A DNA stretch of 64,000 nucleotides from Melastoma dodecandrum (GCA_029817715.1 JARUPY010000011.1:1-64000), one strand, 5' to 3'; positions 16,435-26,395 are shown, numbered from the stretch's first letter. The notes: generated by a model from the sequence alone, not told the origin. Program-made: numbers and translations.

Positions 16435-17623
16435 GGTCGATCCGGACCGGGAGGTGCTTCGTCCCCCGGAAGAAGTTCGACGCCAGCCGGTCGATCCCGC
16501 CGGTCTGGGTGATCCGCAGCCCGCGCTCGGCGAGCCGCCGGAAGAACACCGTCGCCTCGAGCCGCGCGAGGTGGGCGCCGAGGCAGGCGTGGGCGCCCCA
16601 GCCGAAGCCGAGGTGGTCGGCCTCGTCGCGCCAGGGCCGGAAGGCGTCGGGGTCGGTGTAGACGCGGTCGTCGCGGTTGCCCGAGGCGAACCACATGACG
16701 ACCTTCTCCCCGGGGGCGATCGTGCGGCCGTGCAGCTCGAGCGGCGTCGTGGCGGTGCGGCGCATGCAGAGCACCGGGGAGACCCAGCGCAGCATCTCCT
16801 CGATCGCCGGCCGGAGCCGGGCGGCCGGGTCCGCCGTGATCCAGGGCCACGCCGCCGGTTCGAGGTGCAGTGCGTGCACCCCGCCGGAGAGCAGGTTCCG
16901 GGTCGTCTCGTTCCCGGCGACCATGAGGATGAGGTAGTAGGCGTCGAGCTGGCCGCGGGGTGAGCGGGCGCTCGTCGACCTGCGCGTGGGCGAGGACCGA
17001 GACGAGCCCGTCGTCGGGCACCGCGCGGCGGGCCGCCTCGAGCTCGCGGAAGTAGGCGAAGACCTCGTCGCGGGCGCGGACCGCGGTCTCCGGACCGTCG
17101 GCGTACTCCGGGTCCGCGGAGGCCATCTGGTTGGTCCAGCGCAGGATGTCCGGGCAGTCCTGCGGCGGGACCCGAGGAGCCGGCCGAGTACGAGCAACGG
17201 CAGCTGGGCCGAGATCGCGGGGACGAGGTCGAACTCGCCGGCGCCCACCCACGGGTCGAGCAGCTCGTCGACGACCGCGGTGATCTCGTCCTCCCAGCGC
17301 GCCACCGCCGCGGGCCGCAGGGCCGGGATGACCAGCCGGCGCAGCTTCATGTGCTCGGGGGCGTCGAGGTGGTGGATGCTGCGGTCGCCGTCGCCCTCCG
17401 CGCGCCGCGACGGGATCTGCGTGCCCTCGCGCACGGTGACGGCCGGGTCGGTCGCGACGCGGCGGATGTCGGCGTAGCGGGTGACCGACCAGAAGCCGGG
17501 CCCGCCGTCGGGCTCGTCGTTCCAGTGCAGCGGGTCCTCGTCCCGCAGCACGCGCAGGAGGTCGGCGTCGCGGCCCTGCGCGAAGGTCGACACGTCGGTG
17601 AGGTCGATACTCGCGGTGGTCAC
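16427..17623 (-). CDS. cytochrome P450 (second)
   Basis: 398 residues. It shows the I-helix MVAGNETTRNLLSGGVHAL, the K-helix EEMLRWVSPVLCMRRTATT and the haem loop FGWGAHACLGAHLARLEATV. The N-terminal substrate region (HHLDAPEHMKLRRLVIPALR) is normal. A middle section (about 16960-17170) is out of frame; correct residues such as AYFRELEAARRAVPDDGLVS appear in the next frame. It is the first gene of a three-gene operon with the SDR and PpdK, suggesting oxidation of a hydroxylated lipid, sterol or terpene. Confidence 0.9.
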   Translation of the reverse strand: MTTASIDLTDVSTFAQGRDADLLRVLRDEDPLHWNDEPDGGPGFWSVTRYADIRRVATDPAVTVREGTQIPSRRAEGDGDRSIHHLDAPEHMKLRRLVIPALRPAAVARWEDEITAVVDELLDPWVGAGEFDLVPAISAQLPLLVLGRLLGSRRRTARTSCAGPTRWPPRTRSTPTVRRPRSAPATRSSPTSASSRRPAARCPTTGSSRSSPTRRSTSARSPRGQLDAYYLILMVAGNETTRNLLSGGVHALHLEPAAWPWITADPAARLRPAIEEMLRWVSPVLCMRRTATTPLELHGRTIAPGEKVVMWFASGNRDDRVYTDPDAFRPWRDEADHLGFGWGAHACLGAHLARLEATVFFRRLAERGLRITQTGGIDRLASNFFRGTKHLPVRIDHG

Positions 17624-17731
17624 CCAGGGCTCCCCACTGGTCGGCCGGCCGCTCCTTGCCGGGTGGTGACAGGGAACACTAGTCTCCCCTCAGATGCAAC
17701 TGGCGTTCACAAAACAGCTCGAGGAGGAGCG

Positions 17732-18357
17732 ATGGACGACGCCCGCTTCCGCGCCCTGCACGCCCTGCGCGTCAAGGGGATGGCCAGCGCGGCCGTCGCC
17801 GCGGCCGTGGTCGCCGCCCCGGAGGCCGAGATCGCCACGGCGCTGGCGGAGCTCGGCGGGGAGGGCCTCGTGCGCCACCGCTCCGGCGGCCGCGTCGAGG
17901 GCTGGAGCCTCACGAAGGACGGGAAGGCGGCGCACGCCGAGCTGGTCGCCGGCTCCGTGGACCCCGCCCGCCCGCACCGTGCTCGAGCAGGCCTACGAGG
18001 ACTTCCTCCCGCTCAACGGGGAGTTCAAGACGGTGTGCCACGCGTGGCAGACCCGGGGTGACGGGGACACCCCCAACGACCACTCCGACGCCGCCCACGA
18101 CGAGGCCGTGGTCGCCCGGCTCGGCGAGGTCGACGAGCGCGCCGGCGCCGTACTGTCGGGTGTCGGTGCCGCACTCGACCGGATGTCGGCCTACCGGCCG
18201 CGGCTGGCCGCCGCCCTCGGGGCGTGTCCGCGCCGGGGAGCGATCCGCGTTCACAGCGCCGATGCAGGACTCGTACCACGACATCTGAATGGAGCTCCAC
18301 CAGGACCTCATCCTCTCGCTCGGCCGGACCCGGGACGCGGCCGACGAGGGGGCCTAG
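17732..18357 (+). CDS. winged-helix regulator with a long C-terminal domain
   Basis: About 208 residues. The first 75 form a MarR-like winged helix (FRALHALRVKGMASAAVAAA, LAELGGEGLVRHRSGGRVEG, WSLTKDGKAAHAEL). The C-terminal domain (LEQAYEDFLPLNGEFKTVCH, then AYRPRLAAALERVRAGE) is helical and unknown to me. ATG 17732 with GAGGAGG at 17721-17727. Frames change near 17975 and 18060 and again near 18225. It is divergent from the P450-SDR-PpdK operon with 108 bp between, so it is probably that operon's regulator. Confidence 0.7.
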
Positions 18358-18360
18358 TAC

Positions 18361-18962
18361 TCACAGGGCGGCCACCTGCAGGTGCGCCGTCTCGTTCAGG
18401 GTGTGGAGCAGCCGCTTGCCCTGCGGCGACACGAGCAGCCGGCTGACCGACGTGTGCTCGAGCTGGCAGAACATGCTGCGGGGGCGGTCGAGCACCGAGC
18501 ACAGGTGCGCGTTGATCACGCCGGAGTGGCACCACGACCGCCGCGACCCCGCGGGGGTGCTCGGCCGCGATGTCGGCGAGCGCGGCGTCGACGTCGCGGC
18601 AGAAGGCCTCCGGGTCGAACCGGTGCTCGCCCCACCGGCCGGTCTCCAGCGCCCGCCACATCTCCGCGCGCTCCTGCGCGTCCGCCGTGCGGTCGGCGGC
18701 CACGTACACCGCCACGCCGTGGTCGAACTCCCGGAGCCGGTCGTCGGTGCGCACCGGGACCCCGAGGCGCTCGGCCAGGGGTGCCGCCGTCTCCAGCGCG
18801 CGCCGCATCGGGCTCGACCAGACGACGTCCGGGCGTCGCACGGCCCCGCCGGCCAGGTGCTCGGCGAGCCGCTCGGCCGCGGCTCGGCCGTCGGGGCGAC
18901 AGTCCGGGGTCGGACTGCGCCGCGTCCGCCGGCCGGCCATGGCGGATCAGCACCATCTCCAT
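18361..18962 (-). CDS. histidine phosphatase (phosphoglycerate mutase-like)
   Basis: About 200 residues. MVLIRHGRPADAAQSD supplies the catalytic RHG. DVVWSSPMRRALETAAPLAE gives the second Arg. REFDHGVAVYVAADRTADAQ and a C-terminal CHSGVINAHL (second catalytic His, in another frame) complete the fold. Frames change near 18905 and 18530. The ATG 18960-18962 overlaps the stop of the acyl-CoA ligase, so the two are co-translated. The substrate is unknown; in this position it may remove phosphate from a small metabolite rather than act in glycolysis. Confidence 0.82.
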
Positions 18963-20557
18963 CACGAGCCTCCGGAAGACAGACGGGTGACGAGGACGCG
19001 GTGCAGGACCTTCCCCGCGTCGTTGCGGGGCAGCTCCTCGAGGACGTGGACCACGCGAGGGCACTTGACGTGCGCCAACCGCTCGCGGGCCCACGCGACG
19101 AGCCGTCCCTCGAGGTCGGGGGCCACGCCCGGACGGGGCACGACGACGGCGACGACGCGCTCGCCGAACTCCTCGTCGGGCACGCCCACGACGGCGACCT
19201 CGTCGACCTCCGGGTGCTCCTCGAGGACCAGCTCGACCTCGCGCGGGCGCGACGTTGACGCCCCCGGTGATGATCAGTGGCTCGCCCGACCGGTGAGGTA
19301 CAGGTAGCCGTCGGCGTCGAGGTGCCCGAGGTCGCCGGACCGCACCCCAGCCCGGCGTGGCCGCCAGGTCGGCCCCGCCGTCGGGACCGCGCTCCGGCTC
19401 GGCCGCGCCGGGCGCCGTGAACCACACCGCGCCGTCCTGTCCGGGCGGCAGCACGCGGCCCGCGCCGTCCGGTGACGACGACCCCGCTCCCGACCGCCCG
19501 GCCCACCGAGCCCGGGTGGGCGAGCCACTCGTGCGGCCCGATGACGGTGCGCCCGTAGCCCTCGCTCGCGCCGTAGTACTCGTGGACGATTCGGGCCCCA
19601 CCAGTCGAGCACCGCCCGCTTCACCGCGGGCGGACAGGGCGCGGCGGCGTGGACCGCGACCCGGTGCGACGACAGGTCGTACCGACTCCTGACCTCGTCC
19701 GGCAGGCGCAGCAGGCGGACGAACATCGTCGGTACCCACTGGCTGTGCGTGATCCGGTACCGCTCGATCGCGGCGAGCGCTCCCTCCGCGTCGAACCGGC
19801 GCATCAGCACCACCGTGCCGCCCGCCTGGTGCACCGACTGCAGGAAGCCGATCGGGCCCGCGTGGTAGGCCGGGCCGGGGACGAGGAGGACGTCGACGCC
19901 GGCGCCGGGCTCGCTGAACCCGAGGGTGCGCATGAGCCCGGCCGAGCGCACGCCCACCGCGTCCGGGTGCACGTCGCGTGGGGCCACGCGGGCGGGCTTG
20001 GGCATCCCGGTCGTGCCGGAGCTGAACAGCAGCCGCCCGCCCGCGCGTTCCGGGAGGTCGGGGTCGCGGACGGTGCACGCGACGAGGGTCGTCGAGCTCC
20101 ACCGTGCCGTCCGGTGCGTCCTCGGGGACCTTCCCGACGACGAGCCACACACGTCGCCGTCGACAGCCCCGGCCACCGTGGGCAGCAGCTCCGGGGTGGT
20201 GACCACGGCCCGGGGGTGCGGCCTCCGCGAGCACCGGGACGAGCTCCCGGGCGGCCAGGTGGTGGTTCACCGCGGCGAGCACCAGCCCGCTGCGCCAGCA
20301 GGCCCAGCAGACCTCGCCCCAGCGCACGTCGTTGCCGAGCAGGATCGCGACGGTGTCGCCGTCGACGAGGCCCCGGGCCCGCAGCGCGGTGGCGAGCCGG
20401 GCGCTGCGCTCGTCGAGCTCGGCGTAGGAGACCGTCTCGCCGGTCTCGGCCAGCACGATCGCGGGCCGCTCCGGCGCCAGCCGGGCGACGCTGCCGGGAT
20501 GCACCAGCGGACCCCCTCCAGGACGCGGACGGCGACAATGTAGACGACCAGTCGCAT
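18962..20557 (-). CDS. AMP-dependent acyl-CoA ligase (FadD-like)
   Basis: About 530 residues. The AMP-binding P-loop reads LLFSSGTTGMPKPARVAPRD. VPGPAYHAGPIGFLQSVHQA, IVHEYYGASEGYGRT (A8-like YGASE, in another frame) and the C-terminal DEVAVVGVPDEEFGERVVAV with NDAGKVLHRVL (catalytic Lys) are also present. The enzyme adenylates a carboxylic acid and transfers it to CoA. Frames change at about 20515, 20215, 20095, 19590, 19475, 19355 and 19255. ATG 20555-20557 is chosen as start. It is divergent from a TetR gene, and the histidine phosphatase follows it. Confidence 0.85.
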
Positions 20558-20604
20558 CCTGCGGCAGTCCTGACACCGTTTCCGCTGGTCGGACCTGCGC
20601 TAGG

Positions 20605-20620
20605 GTGATTGCTGCATCAC
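20605..20620. promoter_or_regulatory. inverted repeat GTGAT-N6-ATCAC
   Basis: GTGAT (20605-20609) and ATCAC (20616-20620) face each other across 6 nt in the 85-bp gap between the divergent acyl-CoA ligase and TetR genes. It is a likely TetR operator. ATCACG half-sites recur at 21342-21372 before the next gene. Confidence 0.5.
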
Positions 20621-20642
20621 GGCTCGACCCAGGAGGCGCCCG

Positions 20643-21323
20643 GTGAGCGTGGCGGACGACGACACCGGTGGCCCGGGGACCGGGGCGCCGCCGGTCCGGC
20701 GCGGGAAGAACACGCGCGGGCTGCGGACCCGGCAGGAGCTGCTTGACGCCGCCGTGACCTGCTTCTCCGAGTACGGCTACAGCCGGACCCGGATCGCCGA
20801 CATCGTCTTCGCCGCCGGCGTCTCGCAGGGCAACTTCTACCGGCACTTCACGAGCAAGGACGAGATCTTCCTCGAGGCGCTGCGGCCGAGTCTCGACGAG
20901 CTGACGCGGTCGACCCACCGGAGCTCCCGGACCGGCGACGGCACCGACCGCGCGACGCTCGTGGCCCTGACGAGCGCCTACCTGACCTCTTACGCCCGCA
21001 ACCGCCGCATCCTGCGCGTGATGCGCGAGGCCGCCGCGACGAGCACCGACGAGGGCTTCTCGGAGCTGTGGCTCGCGCAGCGCGCGAACTACGTCGAGCG
21101 CACCGCCCGCTGGCTGCGCGACCTGCACCGCCGCGGCCGGCTGCACGAGACCGACTTCGAGCTGCTCGCCGACGTGTTGGGCTCGGCCATCGAGCAGACC
21201 GCCTACGTCCACATCGGCCTGCCCGCCGCGACCCCCCGTCGCGAGCGCATCGAGCAGCTGGCGGTGGCCGTCGGCGAGGTGTGGCACCGGGCGCTGCCGC
21301 TGGTGGACCGCGGAGACGCTTGA
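20643..21323 (+). CDS. TetR-family regulator
   Basis: 226 residues, unbroken. Its DNA-binding domain reads TRIADIVFAAGVSQGNFYRH then FTSKDEIFLEAL. The C-terminal half (ARWLRDLHRRGRLHETDFEL, AIEQTAYVHIGLPA) is a TetR_C domain of the type often linked to acyl-CoA or fatty-acid genes. GTG 20643, with AGGAGG at 20631-20636. It is divergent from an acyl-CoA ligase and upstream of a PEP-utilising protein; ATCACG-type inverted repeats on both sides suggest it controls both. Confidence 0.88.
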   Translation: MSVADDDTGGPGTGAPPVRRGKNTRGLRTRQELLDAAVTCFSEYGYSRTRIADIVFAAGVSQGNFYRHFTSKDEIFLEALRPSLDELTRSTHRSSRTGDGTDRATLVALTSAYLTSYARNRRILRVMREAAATSTDEGFSELWLAQRANYVERTARWLRDLHRRGRLHETDFELLADVLGSAIEQTAYVHIGLPAATPRRERIEQLAVAVGEVWHRALPLVDRGDA

Positions 21324-21342
21324 CAGGCCGACGTGGCGCGCA

Positions 21343-21372
21343 TCACGATGCGACTCACAGTTCACATCGTGA
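21343..21372 (+). promoter_or_regulatory. inverted repeat TCACGATG / CATCGTGA
   Basis: Perfect 8-bp arms at 21343-21350 and 21365-21372, spaced by 14 nt, end 21 bp before the start of the PEP-utilising gene. They share the ATCAC half-site with the repeat at 20605, so the TetR protein between them may bind both. Confidence 0.5.
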
Positions 21373-21393
21373 GCGACGAGGGAGCAGACCCCG

Positions 21394-23131
21394 ATGCCCG
21401 ACTGGCCGATCTTCGACGCGACCTCGAAGACGTTCCCGCTCTACTCGCGGGCCAACGTCGGTGAGATCTTCCCGGACCCGATCTCGCCGCTGAACGCGAC
21501 GGTCGGCTTCCAGGAGTACCTCGAGCCGGGCTGGCGGGACGCGTTCGTCGCGTGCGGGGTGTGGGACCACGACGTCTACGACACCGCCGTCGACCGCAAC
21601 ATCCTCCCGGCCTTCGGCAGCTACCTCTACATCAACATGTCGCTCATGCGCCTGTTCGGCGTGCGCGTGCCGGGCATGGGCGCCGAGGCCGTCGACCTGC
21701 AGTACTTCGGCGACATGCCCGGCATCCCCAGCTACGAGAGCGAGCGCCGCGACTTCGACGACGACCCGGCGTTCTCCGAGAAGGCCGGCGCCTGGCTGAT
21801 GAACGACGTCCTGCTCGCGCAGGGCCTGCCCGCCTACGACGCCGACCGCGCCGAGGTCCTCGCCATCCGCGGTGCGCGGCCCGGACGTCGCGTCGCTGTC
21901 CGACTCCCAGCTCGTCGAGCGCCTGACGTCCTTCGCCGACGTCCAGCGACGCTTCTTCCAGCATCACATCGAGTCCAGCCTCAAGTCCGGCGTCGGCCTC
22001 GGCGCCGTCGCCCAGGTCGCCGCGGCCGTCGGCCGGCCGGAACTCGGGCTGACGCTGGTCAGCGGGATCGGCGACGTCGACTCCGCCGGACCGTCGAACG
22101 GGATGTGGAGCCTCAGTCGCCTCGCCCGCACCGGTCCGGTCGCCGCCCTCTTCGACGCCGGTGTCGCGGGGCTGTACGAGCGGATCGTGGAGGCGACCGA
22201 CCCCGCGGTCGTCGCCTTCCGCGCCCAGCTCGACGCGTTCCTCGCCGAGTGGGACTTCCGCGGTCCCGGGGAGTGGGAGCTGCGGTCGCAGACCTGGGGC
22301 CTCGCCCCCGAGCTCGCGCTGCACACCGTCGACCGGATGCGCACCGTCGGCGACGACGAGGCACCCGCCGTCAAGAACGCCGCCCGGGCGGCCGAGCGGG
22401 AGGCCGCCACCGCGACCCTGCGGGAGCTGCTGGCCGCGAACGCCGAGGCCGCCGGACAGTTCGAGGCGGCCCTGCACGCCGCCGCGCTGTGGCTGCGCGG
22501 CCGCGAGCGCTCGCGCACCACCTCCGCGATGCTCGTGCACGAGCTGCGGCTGCCGGCCCTGGAGCTGGGCCGCCGTGGGGCGGCCGCGGGCCACCTCGAC
22601 ACCCCCGAGCAGATCTTCATGCTGTTCGCGGAGGAGCTCGGCGACTACGTCGCGAACCCGGGCGCCTTCTCCGACGTGGTCCGCGAGCGGGAGCAGGTCT
22701 ACCTCGACCTGTTCGACTACGAGCCCCCGTTCGTGGTCGTCGGCGACCCGCCGCCACTGTCGGAGTGGAAGCGCCGCTCGGCCCGGACCCGGACCACCGC
22801 GCAGGTGGGCGAGGTCATCCAGGGCGTCTCCGGCTGCACCGGGGTGACCCGCGGACGCGCCCGCATCTTCACCGACCCCGACGACGACGCCGAGCTCGAG
22901 CCCGGCGACATCCTCGTCGCGCCCATCACCGACCCCTCCTGGACGCCGCTGTTCGTCGCCGCGTCCGCCGTGGTGGTGGACGTGGGCGCGCCGTTCTCGC
23001 ACGCGGCGATCGTCAGCCGGGAGCTCGGCATCCCCTGCGTCGTCTCCGCGAGCGACGCCACCGGACGCATCCCCGACGGTGCGACGATCGAGGTCGACGG
23101 CACCGCCGCGACCGTGACGATCATCGGCTGA
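21394..23131 (+). CDS. PEP-utilising swivelling-domain protein without ATP-grasp domain
   Basis: About 579 residues. The N-terminal 480 residues are mostly helical (FPLYSRANVGEIFPDPISPL is the start of the conserved region). The C-terminal 90 form a phosphohistidine swivelling domain: VSGCTGVTRGRARIFTD, GDILVAPITDPSWTPLF, DVGAPFSHAAIVSRELGIPC with the phosphorylatable His. This resembles the central and His domains of rifampicin phosphotransferase-like proteins. No ATP-grasp signature is present, so an ATP-binding partner would be needed for autophosphorylation. One frameshift, near 21872. ATG 21394 follows CGAGGGAG. Confidence 0.78.
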
Positions 23132-23165
23132 CCGACGACCGCCACCGGGCCGCCGTCGTCGGGAA

Positions 23166-24161
23166 CTACCGGCCGCGGGTCTGAACCGTCGTCCGGTCCG
23201 TGACGACGGCGCCGAGGCGTGAGACCGCCTCGACCAGCAGCGCGGGCGGGCCGGGGCGCCGGACGACGATCCCGTCGACCAGGCCCTCGGCCAGGGCCTC
23301 CGCGGCCAGCTCGGCCGCGAGGTCCATCCCCGGGTCCGGGTCCTCCCCGGCCGCGCGCATCCGGGCGAGGACGTCGTCGGGGAGCACGACGTCGGGCACC
23401 TCGTGACGCAGGTGCTCGGCCTCGGCGAAGCCGGACAGCGGGGCGAGCGAGAGCAGGACGGGCACCGACACCCCGGCTCCGGCGAGGACCCGGCGGAGGC
23501 GGTCGAGCTCGTAGACCGGCCGGGTCACGAGGAATTCGGCACCGGCCTCGACCTTCAGCCGGACCCGGTGCATCTCCCGCTCCAGGTCGTCGGTCCCGGA
23601 CGTCACGCGGACCCCGACGCGGAACGGCGTCGGCCTGAGCCGCAGGCCGTCCGCGTCCACCCCGGCGGCCAGCGACGTCGCGAGCCCGACGAGGCCGACC
23701 GCGTCGACCTCCCACACCCCGTCGCGTACCGCCCGGTCGGCGTGCACCGGCGGGTTGCCGGTCTCGGTGACGATCGTGTGCAGCCCGAGGGCGTCGAGCC
23801 CGAGCAGGTCGGCCTGCAGGGCCATCCGGCTGGTGTTCCAGCTGGTCACCGTGAGCGCGACGTCCGCGTCGAGGGCCTCGTGCACCCCGGCGGCGACCCC
23901 CGCCGTCGTGGTCCGGCGCCGGCGGGTGCGCTCGCGCCCCGCCCAGAGCGCCCCGGCCCCGGCGGCGAGGGCCGCGCGGCCGCGGGCGACGTGCACGTCG
24001 AGGTCGTCCGCTCCCGGCCCGGTCACCTCCGCCACGAGCAGCGGGGTCCGACGGGGCGCGTCGAGCCACCGGGCCCACGCGCCGCGGCCGGGACCCTCCC
24101 CGTGTGGCAGGAAGGCGTCGTTGCTGTCAGCAGACGCCAGCAAACGACGCGTTCCTGCCAA
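23166..24161 (-). CDS. methylenetetrahydrofolate reductase-like protein (C-terminal half of a YitJ type)
   Basis: 331 residues, unbroken. It matches the MetF-like half of YitJ-type bifunctional proteins: VAEVTGPGADDLDVHVARGR, LTVTSWNTSRMALQADLLGL, FRVGVRVTSGTDDLEREMHR, LKVEAGAEFLVTRPVYELDR. MTHFR makes 5-methyl-tetrahydrofolate for methionine synthesis; the FAD site is not obvious here. The first 25 or so residues (ending SADSNDAFLPHGEGPGR) are encoded by a dispersed palindrome, and the start ATG 24161 lies inside it. It overlaps the upstream methyltransferase by 35 bp, so the two were probably one gene. Confidence 0.75.
   Translation of the reverse strand: MAGTRRLLASADSNDAFLPHGEGPGRGAWARWLDAPRRTPLLVAEVTGPGADDLDVHVARGRAALAAGAGALWAGRERTRRRRTTTAGVAAGVHEALDADVALTVTSWNTSRMALQADLLGLDALGLHTIVTETGNPPVHADRAVRDGVWEVDAVGLVGLATSLAAGVDADGLRLRPTPFRVGVRVTSGTDDLEREMHRVRLKVEAGAEFLVTRPVYELDRLRRVLAGAGVSVPVLLSLAPLSGFAEAEHLRHEVPDVVLPDDVLARMRAAGEDPDPGMDLAAELAAEALAEGLVDGIVVRRPGPPALLVEAVSRLGAVVTDRTTVQTRGR
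24106..24159. repeat. dispersed palindrome (copy A) at a gene junction
   Basis: GGCAGGAAGGCGTCGTTGCT (24106-24125) is mirrored by an imperfect arm at 24139-24159 that ends GTTCCTGCC. It is closely related to copy B at 34089-34141. It supplies the last residues of the homocysteine methyltransferase and the first residues of the MTHFR-like protein. Confidence 0.75.
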
Positions 24162-25093
24162 CGGGCAGGGGGAGCGGCGCCGCGACCGGCTCGTCCACGA
24201 CCGGCCCGCGCGCCAGCTCGGCGGCCGCCGCCGCGACGTGGGCCGGGGTGGTCCCGCAGCAGCCGCCGACGAGCCGGGCCCCGGCCGCCACGTACCGCGC
24301 GGCGTAGCGGCCGAAGTGGGCGGCGTCGGAGGCGAAGCGGACGCTGCGGTCGGACACGACGTGCGGCAACCCGGCGTTGGGCAGCGCCGTCACGGCGATC
24401 CCGTCCGGCACGGCGGCCACGAGCCGGCGGACCACCGCCAGCAGCCCCTGCGGCCCGAGCGTGCAGTTGGAGCCGAGCGCGAGCGGGCGGAGCGCCCCGA
24501 CCACCCGGGCGACGTCCTCGGGGGTCTCCCCGTGCGTCGTCACCGGCCCGCCGTCCTCGTCGACGAACGTCGCCTGCGCGATCACCGGGAGGTCGGTCGC
24601 CGCGCGGACCGCCTCGACGGCCTCGGCCAGCTCGTCGGCGTGTGCGAACGTCTCGCAGACCAGGACGTCGACCCCGCCCTCGGCCAGCGCGGCCGCCTGC
24701 TCCCGGATCGCGGCCCCGCACCGCGGCGGGCTCGACCGGCCCGGCCAGGCGCGGGGAGGTCGCGGGCGAGATCGACCCCGCGACGAAGGCCGGGCGGCCG
24801 GCGTCGTCGAGGGCCTCGCGCGCGAGGCGCGCCGCGACCACGTTGATCTCGTGGACCTGGCGGGCCAGGCCGTGGCGGGCCAGGCGCAACCGGCTCGCGC
24901 CGTAGGTGTGGGTCTGGATCACCTCGGCGCCCGCGTCGAGGTAGCGGCGGTGCAGGGCGCCCACCAACTCCGGGGCGAGCAGGACGAGTTCACTGACCGC
25001 GCCCTCGGCGCGCGCGCCGGTGGCCTGCGCGAGCGTGCCCATCGCGCCGTCGCCGAGCAGGGTGCCCGCGGCCAGGGCGTCCGCGACGTTCAC
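24127..25093 (-). CDS. homocysteine S-methyltransferase
   Basis: About 322 residues. LLGDGAMGTLAQATGARAEG and DAGAEVIQTHTYGASRLRLA begin the (beta/alpha)8 barrel. The zinc-binding cysteines are in LALGSNCTLGP and RLVGGCCGTTPAHVAA. The protein methylates homocysteine to methionine. A frameshift pair near 24740 and 24600 interrupts the middle. The GTG at 25091-25093 overlaps the stop of the PucR gene (GTGA). The C-terminal tail GRNASFAGVC is encoded by the palindrome at 24106-24159; in YitJ-type proteins this point leads directly into the MTHFR half. Confidence 0.85.
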
Positions 25094-26395
25094 CGGGACC
25101 CCTCGTCCATGTAGCCGAGGATCTCGAGGGCCACCTGCGCCGCGAGCCGGTCGGAGTAGTGGTCGAGCACGAGCCCGGACAGCTCCTCGGCGCGGCGCAG
25201 CCGGTAGCCGATGGTGTTCGGGTGCACGGAGAGCGCCCGCGCGGTGCGCTGCGGGCTGCCGTCCTCCCGGAAGTAGCGCGCGAGGGTGCGCACCAGCTCA
25301 CCGGCGCGTTCCGAGGAATCGTCCACGAGCCGCCCCAGCACCTCGCGGGCGAAGGCGCGGGCGTCCTCCGGGTCGGGGACCTGGAGCAGCAACCGGTGCA
25401 CCCCGAGGTCCTCGAAACGGACGAGCCGTCCTTCCCGGCCGAGCCGGCGGGCCGCCTCGACCGTGCGCCGGGCCTGGTCGTAGGAGCGGGCGAGCCCGGC
25501 GAGGTCGTCGACGGCCCGGCCGAGACCCACCGTCACCGGCCACCGGCCCCCCACCGCGCACCAGCCCCGACGCGAGCCGCGTCGCCAGGTCGTCCGGGTC
25601 CACGCCGGCGGGGACGACCGCCACCAGCTCGCTGTCGCGGAGCACGGCGAGGACGTCGGGGACCAGCCGGCCGAGCCGGTCGCGGGCCGCGGCGAGCAGG
25701 CCCGCCGACCCGTCGTCGGGAACGAGGACCGTCACGCGGGCGCCCGGGACCTCGAGGCCGAGGTGCTCGGCCCACTGCGCCGCCTCGCTCGCCGACCGGG
25801 CGCGGCCCAGCAGCAGGCCGGAGAGCAGGTCGTCCCGGACCTGACCGGCGGCCGCGGCGAGCACCCGCTCCCGGCCCAGGAGCACCCCGACGATCGTCGC
25901 GGCGTGCTCCGCGGCGAGCAGCAGGACGTCGTCGGCGGCGCTGCCGTCGAGGGCCGCCGGGCGGGAGCGCCGGGCGGGGTCCTCCTCCGCGACCAGCACC
26001 GCCGTCGTCTCGCCGGCGACCTCGACCGGCACGGCCACCCGCACCCACGTGCCGTGGCCCGGGACGCGCATCGCCCGGCCGCCGCGCCCGGCCGCCTCGA
26101 GCACCCGGGCCCAGCGCGGCTCCGCGATCTCGGCCCGCAGCACCGCCGCGGCCCGCACCTCGTCCACCCCGGGGGCGGACGCCGCGAGCACCGGCCAGGT
26201 CTCGTCCACGCCGATCACGGCCGCGCTCGCACCGAGCTGCTCGGCCAGCAACCGGGTCACGGCCACGGGCCCGTCGTCGGCCGCCGCGAGCCCGGAGATC
26301 CGGCGGTGGAGCAGCACCAGGCCGCGCAGCGTCTCGGCGGGCGGGTCGGACACCGGGCGCGGGGCACCCGTCGTCGGGCCGTCGGTCACCACCAC
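25090..26395 (-). CDS. PucR/CdaR-type helix-turn-helix regulator
   Basis: About 434 residues. The N-terminal half is a GAF-like sensory region (RLLAEQLGASAAVIGVDETW, VRVAVPVEVAGETTAVLVAE). A middle domain follows (LLSGLLLGRARSASEAAQWA). The C-terminus has the PucR_HTH_30 domain: LVRTLARYFREDGSPQRTAR then ALSVHPNTIGYRLRRAEELS. One frameshift near 25555. Start is one of three clustered GTG codons at 26387-26395. It is the promoter-proximal gene of the methionine-related operon, with its stop overlapping the methyltransferase start, so it probably controls its own operon. Confidence 0.85.

Noticed and set aside
21644..23002. Long leftward open frame of over 450 codons opposite the PEP-utilising gene
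   Set aside because: It is an antisense shadow caused by high GC codon bias. Its product is low-complexity with no family motif, while the plus strand has clear conserved sequence.
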